From Patellaria atrata CBS 101060 (Eukaryota > Ascomycota > Dothideomycetes > Patellariales > Patellariaceae), in the NCBI GenBank assembly GCA_010093705.1, contig MU006089.1:2653561-2717560 (forward strand): a stretch of 64,000 nucleotides of DNA, written 5' to 3'. Positions 46,061 through 56,495 of this stretch are shown here, one piece after another. Positions within the stretch are counted from its first letter, which is position 1. Every line of letters begins with the position of its first letter. The notes beneath the pieces were generated by a model. That model did no database searches and had not been told where the DNA came from. It saw only the letters and a program-made list of their open reading frames with translations. Both the position numbers and the translations under genes were made by a program.

Positions 46061-48237
46061 TCACTGCCGTGCTTTAATCAGATCCACAGCCTAAAACTTC
46101 GTTAGCACAACCAGCCCTTCATCACAAAAATACAGATATTTAGATACTGAGAGAAAGAGAGTCTTACCTTCTCCGCAAGCATATAAACCGTACTCTGCGT
46201 ATTGGCACCCGGCAAGAGTGGCATGATGCTCCCATCCACCACGCTCAGCCTCTCCGTCCCATGGACCCTCAAATCCTCTCCCACAACCCCACCCATCTCC
46301 AACGGTTTCTTCGCCGCCGTCGCGATCGGATGAAAATTCGTTGGGATCAAATTCTGCCTAATCCACTCCCTGAGCGCCTCACCCGTGACACTCGTGCCAG
46401 GAAACGTCTCTCGGGGCCCATAGGGCGCGAAATCCGAGCTGTTCATGTACTTGCGCATGAACTCGATGTTAGCGGCCATGATGTCGAGATCGACGGGATT
46501 GGAGAGGGCGCGGTAGTCGACGATGGGCTCGGCGTTGGGGTTGGCGGGGTCGATGTTGATGGTGCCGTGCGAGACGACGTGCATGCTCATGACGATGCCG
46601 CCGGGCATGCCTTGGAGTGGGTACCAGAGCAGGTTGGTGTCGCGGTCGCGCAGGAGCTTGACGTGCAGCTTTTGGAAGGCCGCGTATCCGGCTACGATTG
46701 TTGGGTCGGAATTCGCGGGGAGGAATTGCGCCGGGTCCTGCGCTTCGTAGCGGGAGACTATGTCTTCCCATTCGGGCGTGATGACGGGGAGACCGATCCA
46801 GGCGCCGAGATTCGGTCCGGCGACGGTACTGCGGTCTCCGTTGGCCTCAACGACAGGGACTGGTGGGGTGCCATTGCTCCCTTGAAAGGGTTAGTATAAG
46901 TTGTGCTGGTAAATTAAAGGATCTGGTAAGCAGTGATTGAGTAATTCTTACAAGAGTACCCGACACTGAGATATGCATGATCCTGGAAATTCTGCCCTAC
47001 TCCTGGAATGTTGAGTAGCACCGGGATATTCGCCTCATCCAGAAGGGCCTTTGGGCCTATACCACTCAATTGCAGAATTTGAGGGGTGTGAACGGTTCCG
47101 GCAGAGATGATGACTTCTTTCCGAGCTTTGACTGTCTGGACCGTCGAGTTACCGTCCCTAGTAGCAAATTGGACACCCGTTGCAGTCGTACCGTCGAACA
47201 AGATCTTCTGGACCTTATGTAGAGTTATCACTTCATAGTTGTCACGAGTGATATTGTCATAATGACCAGTACGAGAATATGATCTCCAGAACTTCACTGG
47301 GTCCATGGAGGTTGGGAACCAGAAAAGTCCACTTTTGCCACCAGCTCCATCTTTAGGTATCACCATTCCGGGCATTTTACTCATGGCCTTGTACATAGGA
47401 ACTAATTTGGTGTTAGAAGGTATAGTGGGAGTACACATGTGGGATTAAACGTACTAAGAGCCGGATTTTGGTATGTTGGAAATGAAGCATGAATGTGAGT
47501 TTTGGCTTCTTGTCCCCACGCATTTGGATCCCACGTAATATTGAAAGCCTCTGCTAGGTCTTCGTTTGGTGGATTGAAATGAATTGCCTTCGCCCTAGTC
47601 AGTCCTTGTACCCTACCAGGTTGTCATCGAATATTGTACCTTCTTGAAGTAGGGCAGAATGCCATCCCAGTTCCACGTCGAGCCGGGACCTCCTAGTTCA
47701 GCCCAGCCATCGTATTCAATTGCAGTACCTCGAACCATGACCATTCCATTGATTGCGGAGCTTCCTCCTACACAACAACCGATTAAGACTTGCTGTCTTC
47801 TGTTGGCCATATCCTCTTGAGGTATTGAAGTAATATTATAACGAATGCCAGGGTCGCTGAACGAACGGCCACCTCCAGCTAGAATCACCTCATCGGAAAC
47901 TGAGAGCAATCAGAAATTGAGCCAGATGGGGATGAGCACTGACTTACTCAGATGGCAGTATTCGATAACTAAAACAGAGTCTAATGAAGTATATAAGCGT
48001 CCGAATAACACCTTGACCATACCCGTACTCACATTTTCCATCCTCGCTGAGTCTATCAGCTACAGTTAAGCCAGCCGTGCCTGCTCCAACAATGACATAA
48101 TCGTATTCCTCTTTGACTTGCTCTGCTCTTTGCAGGACTTTGGCGTACTGTAGAGTAGTGGGTCTCGCTAAGCTCGATTCCAAGAGCGTTAGAGATATTG
48201 CTGCAATGGAAGCTAAACGGGTAAGAAATACAGCCAT
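46061..48237 (-). CDS. Secreted GMC oxidoreductase (glucose/aryl-alcohol oxidase family)
   Basis: Seven exons: 48237-48033, 47980-47948, 47899-47640, 47587-47455, 47401-46952, 46880-46168 and 46090-46061 (607 aa). All phases agree. The signal peptide is MAVFLTRLASIAAISLTLLE followed by SSLA. The FAD-binding motif is DYVIVGAGTAGLTVADRLSE (GAGTAG about 51-56). VGGSSAINGMVMVRG and GTVHTPQILQLSGIG match GMC signatures 1 and 2. The C-terminal catalytic region has NFHPIATAAKKPLEMGG (active-site His) and PGANTQSTVYMLAEK, with Asn at the second position. The last ten codons (AVDLIKARQ) are on a 30-nt exon, and exon 2 is 33 nt. It oxidises an alcohol or sugar to make H2O2; the substrate cannot be told from sequence. 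Confidence 0.94.
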
Positions 48238-49450
48238 GGTTACCGTTGTTCTGAAGAGAACGGATCACCTGATAAGCTTTAGAGAATGAACGACTGTATA
48301 GGCCAACGACTTCAGCAATTCATTGATACTTTACCACTGTCGCACACCTGGTAGATTAGGGACGTGAAAGTCTGTCCTTCGGCCAGAAAAAAAAAGGCTG
48401 GAAAAGAATGTGCGGCACAAAGGCTTTTTGTCCCTGTAGATCTAGCATTGTCCCGAAATTTTCTGTATCGGGTTGTCGGAAAGCTACTTAGATCCAATTG
48501 ATGTCTTGGGTGAAGATTCATTGCATGCGGGGAAGATCTCCTCCCAAGACAAGTATAAGATGTATAGATGAAACTCAAAGGCAACATGATTAGACTTGTT
48601 GACCATAATTGTAGGGGTCATGTGTAAGACTACTTTAGAAAACGTGGAGAGAACGTGTAAATTGAAATGGTTGGAGTAGAGCCTCTCGGCAATTTACCCA
48701 CATTGCCTTGTACCCTACCACTCGCCTACCATCATTAATTTCCATAACTTTTACATGCTCAGGTCGGCAGTCAGTAATGCTTTGTTCACTTTCTCTGGTT
48801 TCTCCGCTTCATCTGTACATTTTTCCAGATACTGACCGCGAGCATGGAAAGAGCCAAGCTCAATTCTCAAAGGATCACTTTCCTTTCCGTCTCTATCGTT
48901 AATCAAGAATTTTTATTAGAATTCCATTAAGGTACCCTCGGTTGTATACTAATCTAAGAGAAGCCGTATTTCCATTTGTAGGCGTAACCGGGCAACGTAG
49001 CAGTGGGTGAGCGAGTATATTTTGAGCACAATTGTACTTCTGTATGTACAGTCTAGTACCACCAGCTGGTTTACTGAAGAGTTTACCTGTTGGCTGGTCT
49101 AGGCCCTGTACGCTTGCTGAAAAATACCAGAGACTGCTGTTTCCGAAGTATTAACCAACTTCGGTTCTCTATACGGTCAGCCGTAAGTACGATTGATGGT
49201 CCTCCGTATGTTGCGCCTACTTTAGAGTCGGAGATACCTTAGGAAGTAGTGTTATAGCAGGTATATCTACTTTAATAGCTTATTCGTATTGTTCGAGCGC
49301 CCTGTGCATTCCTTGTCTTCCTTTTTAGTATGGTTGAGAGGCGATTTGAAAAAAAGAGCGTACCGTAGGCGAGGAATTGCCGAATAGGGAATTGGGGTCA
49401 ACTAAACTTATGTTCAATATTTCCTGCAGTAGTTGGAGAATACCTCGAGG
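48238..49450. other. Intergenic; GMC promoter and 3' flank of carnosine methyltransferase
   Basis: No gene. It contains an A9-type run near 48387 and several GTAC-rich segments at 49010-49210. Confidence 0.45.
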
Positions 49451-50785
49451 CTATCTCTTCCGAGCCACCCAAAATGTCGGGAAGTATATATTTCGCATCA
49501 TGCTATTCGGGTTCTGAATGTACCCAGAGGACTGTGCTGATACCGATTTGTTCAAAGATTCGATTGTAAACCCGAATTGTTCTACGAGTAACACGACTTC
49601 TTCCTCTGTTAGTTCCACGGACCCGGGATCGCCGATACCGTCGGTATTGTCTTGATTAGGATCGGATTTTAATGAGTTGTGATCTGAAGAACTCGATTTA
49701 TTGCTTGAGGTCGTATGAGGTGAATCACTGAAGTGCCACAACAGTGGACCAAGATTGATCCAGACGCCCCCAGGTTTAAGACAATTTCTTATGGTCTCAA
49801 TATAAGCTATGATGTTAGGAGCCGTATCAATGAAAAAAACTGTTGTCACGGCGTCGAATGCGTCCTTCTCTTGTTCACTTTTATACACAGCGCAGAAATC
49901 ACCGCTCCCAAATCCCATACGCTCTGAAACCGGTATCTCCACCCCTTCCGAAGCTTCTTCTAAAGCAGTAGCTGGATGTACATCCGGTATCATGACCTTT
50001 TCAAGTTGATCTCGACGTGTTCGATGGTTATTGAATGACAGAGCCCAAGGGTATAGACTGAATTGTTCGGCACATTCCGTGGAATTCAAGATAAATGAAC
50101 TTGCAAGGATCTGATGCCACGATATCTCATTGCCTTCAACAGCAAATCCTGTACGCACGATCTCAAAGACGAGGCGACCAAGACCGGCGCCAGGAACTAG
50201 TACTCTTATTGTAGCTTTTCTGGAGTCTGGCACTTGCTCGAATTCAGCTTTTAGAGCACTAAGTACAGGGCCATAGCATGCTTTGCGCTCTTCAGTTCCC
50301 TCAGCACTCCAATCCCGATACAGTTGCCTGATGGTGCTTCGAGCCTTCCCAACATCGATGTCTTTCGCATGTCCTTCCCAAGGGCGGTCCAGACCTTCTC
50401 CAACAGTATTAGGCGAGTCCGTCCGCGGGGATAGAAGCTTAGCAGCATAAGAAATATCCTCTTGTAAACCCAGGAAATTAGCAAGTCCTGCCCGAAAGAT
50501 CTCCTCGGCAATATCAGCATTGGCATCAATTGCATCGTCTACGGCAGACAGGCTATCCAATACTGAGAATGGAGGAGATGCAAGAAGATTCCAATGCGCG
50601 GACTTGAGCGCGTAAAATGATTGGCGGCGAAGATGTGTGACATTGTAGTGGGCTAGATGGCGAAAAGAGCTACAGGTTGCGGTTTTAGTAATGGAAACAT
50701 CAAGTTTGCTCAAAATTCAGTTTGTACAATACCGAAAAGAATCTAATGCGGCATATATCACCTTTAATTCCTCAGGGTCATCCAT
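49451..50785 (-). CDS. Carnosine N-methyltransferase (N2227 family)
   Basis: Exon 1 is 50785-50733 (MDDPEELKVIYAALDSFR), intron 50732-50670 (branch ttactaa, acceptor tgtag), exon 2 is 50669-49451, giving 423 aa. The conserved core has LAHYNVTHLRRQSFYAL, YRDWSAEGTEERKACYGPVL, the SAM motif IRVLVPGAGLGRLVFEI (about 174-188), GNEISWHQILASSFILNS, YPWALSFNN, DVHPA, MGFGSGDFCAVY, DAVTTVFFIDTAPNIIAYI and GGVWINLGPLLWHF. These are the hallmark blocks of CARNMT1 and yeast YNL092W, which methylate carnosine or related His peptides. A 45-residue Ser/Asp-rich loop (NKSSSSDHNSLKSD) is inserted before the last helices. Exon 1 shares a 202-bp promoter with the divergent Poc4-like gene. Confidence 0.93.
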
Positions 50786-50987
50786 GACGTGAATAGCATG
50801 CATACAATATTGTATATCTGGCAAATGTTTATGAGGTTGCGAGAAACAAGTAGACGTCACATAGTGTGCTTACATAATCGGCACATGAAACTTAGGGGCC
50901 GCCCGGCCTTCGAGTCGACGGGAAACTCGAAAGTAACTTACGAGACGAGAAGTCGAAGAGACCATACAACAGGGCCTGATACTTAGA
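50786..50987. promoter_or_regulatory. 202-bp bidirectional promoter
   Basis: The whole gap between the ATGs of the carnosine methyltransferase (minus) and the Poc4-like gene (plus). Both leaders must lie within it. No TATA box is evident. Confidence 0.6.
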
Positions 50988-51512
50988 ATGGACGTTGTAA
51001 ATGCTGCTGTAGATGGCATAAATGGCGATTTCGAAGCCTCTTCAGATCCGGTTCAATTATCTTTCTGCATGCCCAATGCTCCTCAAACTCGAATCCAGCT
51101 TCATCTCACTCTACATAGATCCTCGATTGTATTATTTCTAACCTCAACAACTTCAGAGTCGGGGAATGGACCAACCAATTTAGGGAGTTTCGTATATGCG
51201 TTGCCTAATGTAAGTACCCATGAGATCTTAATGGTCAAGATCAGAAACTTACTGAGTCGATAGCTCTCTAGTCCTTCTGCACAACCTCTTAGCACTCCTC
51301 TGTATCCACACCCCCCTACGTTGGACTTTGCTACTAGACTTTCTAAAGTTCTCGCTCGACGTACACGGAAGCCAACGTATGTAGGGAATTCAATATCCTT
51401 CGCAAGCGCAGGGATGGGTGGGACAGTCGAGGAAGAGATCGAAGGATTCAAGGCTGTAGTTGAGGTTGTAATGAGGGAGGTGACGAAGGAGAAAGAAAAC
51501 GACGTAACATGA
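50988..51512 (+). CDS. Proteasome assembly chaperone 4 (PSMG4/Poc4) homologue
   Basis: Exon 1 is 50988-51209, intron 51210-51263 (gtaagt...gatag), exon 2 is 51264-51512, giving 156 aa. The protein has a beta strand-rich first half (QLSFCMPNAPQTRIQLHLTL, then SSIVLFLTSTT, then NLGSFVYALPN) and the family-typical second half: PLSTPLY, DFATRLSKVLARRTRKPTYV, GNSISF and EEEIEGFKAVVEVVM. PSMG4 pairs with PSMG3 to assemble the proteasome alpha ring. The order of elements and the LARRT-KPTYVGNSI block fit this small, fast-evolving family. The call is by pattern, so a search would be needed to be certain. Confidence 0.7.
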
Positions 51513-52352
51513 GAGCAAGAAAAGGTTGAATGCGACACCATCTTAAACCACCATCTCGTTGAAGTATACGGCCAAATGGGTCATGCATGCTGAGTACTTG
51601 AGAGTAGACGTCTAGTAAGGACAGCCACTGGTAGACGAATCTGCAACCCTGGAGCTCAATGACATATTATACTCCGATGAAACCACCATAATCATATTCA
51701 GCTACACGGTAGCCCATGGTAGAAGCATTACTGTAGGATGATATCGGCGACGGCTACATAATGGATAATACACGGACCTCTAAACCTTGATCCCGTCAAT
51801 ATACAATATCTACCTAATAGTTCTAGGTTGCGCTTAGGTATAGAGGCTTGTCGGCACTCCATCCTAAATGATAACCGTGTAGCAGTATACATGAAGTTCG
51901 TAAGACCCTCCGTCGAAGGGTCCATTGTTCCGAATTGGAGTATTTTATGTTTACCATAGAGCAGGACATGCTACTTTGCACAAATTGTGCCCAAATTGTC
52001 ACCATCTTGAACCTGGGTTTGGGATTGGAGTATGGACTGAAACTATGGCTGGCAGATTACCAAAGTAAACATGTCTCCCGCTGAAGACATGCATCCTACA
52101 AGTCATCAGGCCAGTCAATCCTATACATAATGAATAGTAGCAGGCAAAGTGACTCAAATGGTGGATGACTGGACCGAGGGCATGCAGAATTACGGTAGAA
52201 CATCCAGGTAGTTCTAGGTTTGGCTCTCGCCACGAAGAGACTTGGGTCAACATTTTCATTCCTTGCCAACCTCGCAACAGCACATCCCCATCCCCATCGT
52301 CTTTCGATCTATAAATGCATATTCATTCTTTGACCCCCCATAATCGAAGAGT
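51513..52352. other. Intergenic, no gene found
   Basis: AT-rich, short frames only. The promoter of the GH27 gene should be at its right end. Confidence 0.4.
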
Positions 52353-53949
52353 ATGAAGAAAACTAGTATATACGATACTAAGATATACTCACCTAAACAT
52401 GGGATTCTCATAAAATCTCGGTCGTTGGAATCGAAAGTTAAATACATAGTCAGTGTCTCCTTATTGACTCTGTTCATTTTCTTTGCGGGGTTCACAACTT
52501 TCAGATGGATTCCTGGCCTGAAGAAAAAATCGCATCTATTACTTGATCCTCGTGTTTCTATCGAGGATGGAAAACCCACGACACTAGGTTAGAACTCCTA
52601 GAACGCCTTCATATGCGACATAAACGAAGGAAAGATCCTAACGGCCGCTTCGAAGCTTGTTGAATTAGGACTGAAGGTTAAAATATCCGATGCATTCTTT
52701 CAAGATGAAAACTGATTGAGGACGCAGGCTATAAATACGTTAATGTTGACGACTGCTCGTCCATCAAAGAAGGCCGTGAGAAAAGGACCCAGAGATTACT
52801 GCCTGATGCTTCAAGATGCCCAAATGGTATCCATGGGAGTGCTGACAAAATACATACTATGGACCTAAAGATCGGTATTTACAGCGACGCTGGAACTCTT
52901 ACTTGCGGTGATTATCTAGGTAGTTTGGGATTCGAAGATATTGATGGCGAAACTTGGGCTGAATGGGACATTGACTGTGCGGTTAAATATTATGACTACA
53001 CTCCAGAGGGATTCGCTAACAGAACGTATAGATTTGAAGTACGATAGCTGCAATGTGCCCGAGAATTGGACTGATACTTGTGACTTTTGCGTCCCAGATT
53101 CTAGCTACCCATATGAACTCGTGAACGGAACTTGTAAGCAAGACTCTAGCTTTGGTTGTACTCGACTGATTCTATACTGATGAATTCTCAAGGCCTTTCG
53201 TATCCTGGGCTTTGCTCTGAGGGATACAACTACTTCAAATCTGACAGTTATGAACGCTTCCGTCGCATGCAAGAAGCCAACCAAACCAGGGTCAAAAAAT
53301 ATTGTTCGCGCTATGTAACGGTGGCCAAGCCAATGTCCAGCTATGGGGAAACTCTACCGCCATTTCTTAGCGAATGTCCGGTGACATCTATCTTCAGTGG
53401 CACCGTATCCTTGAAATTCTAAATGAAAACTCGTTCTATCTTAACAATGTTGACTTATTAGGTCACTCTGATGCTGATATGTTAGAGGTCGGCAGCCGCA
53501 CCCTCACCATAGCGGAAACACGGACTCACTTTACCATGTAGGCTGCTATGAAGTCACCACTTTTGATCGGTACAGACTTGAGTAGAATATCTACTGCAGA
53601 CTTGGCGATACTGAAGAATGAACATCTCTTAACCTTCAACCAAGATCCGATATTCGGTGCCCCAGCAATGCCGTATAAATGGGGTACCAATCCCGACTGG
53701 ACCTTCAATAGGTCCTTTCCCGCGGAGTATTGGTCTGGTCAGTCTGCACATGGAACACTTGTTCTGATGTTCAACCCTTACCCAGTTACTGTGAATCAAA
53801 CGATGACTTGGGCCGAAATCCCCTCTTTGCAAGAGCATGGGCCTTACTGCGTCTTAGACGTGTGGACCAATATGAATCTGGGGCCCGTCGACGAAAGCAT
53901 GAGCGTACTTATCGAATCTCGTGATACTGGAGTTTACTTAGTCACTTAA
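52353..53949 (+). pseudogene. GH27 alpha-galactosidase, broken (four Trp-to-TAG codons, one frameshift)
   Basis: Exons are 52353-52676, 52721-52976, 53032-53133 and 53193-53949 (479 aa if the frame were intact). Three introns have good sites, and each one removes stops and restores family motifs. An N-terminal membrane span (YIVSVSLLTLFIFFAGFTTF) precedes the glycosidase. Conserved blocks: the GWNSWNAF motif (here with both Trp codons as TAG at 52588-52590 and 52597-52599), AGYKYVNVDDC, KIGIYSDAGTLTC, DYLKYDSCN with the nucleophile Asp kept, RMSGDI with the acid/base Asp kept, and KSPLLIGTDLS. Two more TAGs stand where Trp is expected, before RMSGDI and in FTM-AAMKSPL. One A is missing from the A-run at about 53295-53300. 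GH27 enzymes remove alpha-linked galactose from oligosaccharides. Catalytic residues are intact, so decay is young. Confidence 0.88.
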
Positions 53950-54371
53950 TTTCAAACGGATGAGCTCACATGGTTTCTGAACATATGGATGCCTGACAGC
54001 TCATCAGGGCGATGACTGAATGGTACTGAGGCAACAAAGCCGAACATCTTCATGTGAATGAACAACACCGCGAATGCGCATAGGGATATGTCTCGTATTG
54101 ACTCGCACTACTAGTTGTTGAATTTGAGACCTGTATAAATATGTAAGTCACAGGAGGTTTCTAATACGTAGTTTAGTAACTGGACTTGACCACACCGCAC
54201 ATAATTTATGACTCCGATATCGTCAACAAAATCTGCTACATTTACTCACAACATTAGAGTCTATAATTTTCACTCAGCAATGTTATCACGTGGGAAGAAG
54301 TATTCTTAGCTATAAATTAAAAACCCGGTACAAAGACTCACGCGCTTTCTATTTTATGGAGTATCCGCAAC
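53950..54371. other. Intergenic, no gene found
   Basis: 3' flank of the GH27 gene and promoter of the coiled-coil orphan. There is a TATAAA at about 54311. Confidence 0.4.
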
Positions 54372-55973
54372 ATGTCCGATACCAGGGACTTCGCATACAG
54401 CAGCCTCCATCCTCCTACTAGAACCTTATCAGACCTTTTCGATGAGATCGAACTTATGTGTATGAGCTGCACTCTACCCTTCCCCCTTAATTGGCATCGA
54501 CGGCATAATTTTCCACTTCAATGGACTGATCTTCAAATCGTTGGTGTATTGCTCCATGGACTAAGAAAACTGAGGGGAAAAGTGGTCCGTAAAATCGAAT
54601 GGAAACCCGATTTCCTAGATACGAATATAGTTGGCCCTTATTCCGGTGATATGATTCTTCTTCATCTCGACGAATCTGAGGTCCAGGAGTCGAATGCGGA
54701 GCGCTCCCCGAATGTGTACATGATACCAATCAACGCAGAATGGCAAGTAGCAAATGAGATACAAAACCTCCGAAATATGAACAGAGAAAGCCGGTTCGAT
54801 ATTATAGGGCCATTACGGGAATCGAACGCGCCCATGATTGCTGAGATGTACTCGCTTGGTTTCCAGAATCTCCTTCAGGACCTCGATGTCGTGCCCTTAA
54901 TTGTCAAAGACACATACCCAGCTTACGAACCTGGGAGAGAAGATACATTGGTGGGCCGTCGATCACCAGGCGGGATTATCCAATACATAGATATAGGACG
55001 TGCTATAGAAGCTTGGAACTACTATGGCACGATGGTACTTGATCCACAGAACTGGCAAGTTCTCTCTGATTGCGCCCTGTCTCATGGTTGGTGCTCGCTC
55101 GGGATACAGGAAGACTGGCGCCAGCGCTTTTCCACAGCGTTAAATGAGGAAGCAGAATTTTATAGCCTGAGGCATCAATGGAAGTCTGCGAAACTAATTA
55201 AGGATAAGGAGGCGATGAGAAGAATCAAGTCTGAGCAGCGTAAGCTATACCTCAATACCTTCTACAAATGCAGGGAGCAAGCTTTGTTCCAGGTCGTAGA
55301 ACCGTTACTAGCAGATGAAGATAAGAAAATCAAAGAGTTGGAGTCGGCTAATGCGGTGCTCGAAGCACAGAAACTCATACTGAACAACGAGACTTGCACA
55401 GTCGAGGTACTGATGCAAGGGTATGAGGCAAGTCAGAAACAAGCACGAGCAGTCATTGATCAACTCGAGTACATTGAAACGCAAGTAGAAGGAATGGACA
55501 GCTTACTGGATTACTCGAAGACTCGCGTCAGAAAGATAGGGACAAGAATAAATCGACTCACCGCGCGAGATATACGCGAAAGCGAGACAAGAATAGAGGA
55601 AATAGCTAAGCGTCTTAGCACATCTGAAACAATCTCGTTCATAGCTAAGATAAGTGATGATCTTGACACAATAACTGAAATTACCTCGGCCATGGATGAG
55701 AGACTTACCTCTGTGGATGAGGGCTTAAAGAGTGCCATGGACCAGACAAGCGCGCATTACGGAGTGGTAGAGGAATGTCTGGTTTTTGTAGATGCTATGA
55801 GCGAAGAATCAACCAAATTGGCGAACAGACTCACGTCATTGAACATCATCGATAATCATCCATCCCGCAACCCTTCACCACCATCTTCGGATATTACTAC
55901 GTTCAGTCATTTCATCCATAGGAAAGCTCAAAGGGCTCAAGATGGGACACTGTTGCCATCCGATGAGTATTAA
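54372..55973 (+). CDS. Single-exon coiled-coil protein, 533 aa, unknown
   Basis: The ATG opens MSDTRDFAYSSLHPPTRTLS and the frame is uninterrupted for 533 codons. The first 270 residues are globular-looking (WTDLQIVGVLLHGLRKLRGK, DMILLHLDESEV, GGIIQYIDIGRAIEAWNYY, and a GWCSLGIQEDWRQRF segment). From about 275 to 510 it is a long coiled coil with heptads (ADEDKKIKELESANAVLEAQ, SETRIEEIAKRLSTSETISF). The end is disordered (NPSPPSSD...LLPSDEY). There are no transmembrane spans, signal peptide, metal motif or enzyme motif, and no family recognised. Without introns it differs from most neighbours. It lies beside the decayed GH27 gene, which could mean an accessory segment. A coiled-coil scaffold is all that can be said. 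Confidence 0.75.
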   Translation: MSDTRDFAYSSLHPPTRTLSDLFDEIELMCMSCTLPFPLNWHRRHNFPLQWTDLQIVGVLLHGLRKLRGKVVRKIEWKPDFLDTNIVGPYSGDMILLHLDESEVQESNAERSPNVYMIPINAEWQVANEIQNLRNMNRESRFDIIGPLRESNAPMIAEMYSLGFQNLLQDLDVVPLIVKDTYPAYEPGREDTLVGRRSPGGIIQYIDIGRAIEAWNYYGTMVLDPQNWQVLSDCALSHGWCSLGIQEDWRQRFSTALNEEAEFYSLRHQWKSAKLIKDKEAMRRIKSEQRKLYLNTFYKCREQALFQVVEPLLADEDKKIKELESANAVLEAQKLILNNETCTVEVLMQGYEASQKQARAVIDQLEYIETQVEGMDSLLDYSKTRVRKIGTRINRLTARDIRESETRIEEIAKRLSTSETISFIAKISDDLDTITEITSAMDERLTSVDEGLKSAMDQTSAHYGVVEECLVFVDAMSEESTKLANRLTSLNIIDNHPSRNPSPPSSDITTFSHFIHRKAQRAQDGTLLPSDEY

Positions 55974-56495
55974 GGATCACAAAACACTGTCGCTAAATCT
56001 AGCATACACAGATCTACCATATACATCGTTCCAATACTTGCTTCAAACATGTCCTTTGCGTTATCACGGTTCGCATTCCTCGTTCTCTGTACGCTTGTTC
56101 AACGAGTACTAGTAGGTTGTTCAGCCCGACGTATCAAGGAATTTCCACTGTCGGTACGGTCAAGTCATATGTACGGTCAAGAGCTCTCTGTACGCTCTCG
56201 ATTCTGCTATATAGTAGAGTCAAGGTTATTCTAGGAGTTAGGTGTACAGCAGCTGAATCAGTATTGATAAATTATTTGTACAGTACATCTGGGAATTTTC
56301 CCTACACCTTATACTTTCTGGTATGGTAAAGCTAAGGATACATTGAAAAGGGGAATACACATGTTTATAATGCACCGTTCCAACAATTGCGTCAATCATA
56401 TGCTCGTATGCTCATCCCTACCAGCAATATGCATCGTTTAACATGAACCTCCTAGCCAGCACATCATCCAAGCCCATTACCCATCAGTAGAGATG
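55974..56495. other. Convergent intergenic region with GTACGGTCAAG repeats
   Basis: 3' flanks of the coiled-coil orphan and the Gly/Cys-tail gene. GTACGGTCAAG occurs at about 56153 and 56173 in a zone of GTACG-rich sequence (56085-56200). No gene. Confidence 0.45.

Noticed and set aside
46261-46899. 212-codon plus-strand frame
   Set aside because: Antisense of GMC exon 6 in a GC-rich part, where stops are rare by chance.
47588-47639. Apparent frameshift at the GMC exon 3/exon 4 border
   Set aside because: Disappears when the acceptor gcgaag is used instead of the tag beside the branch point.
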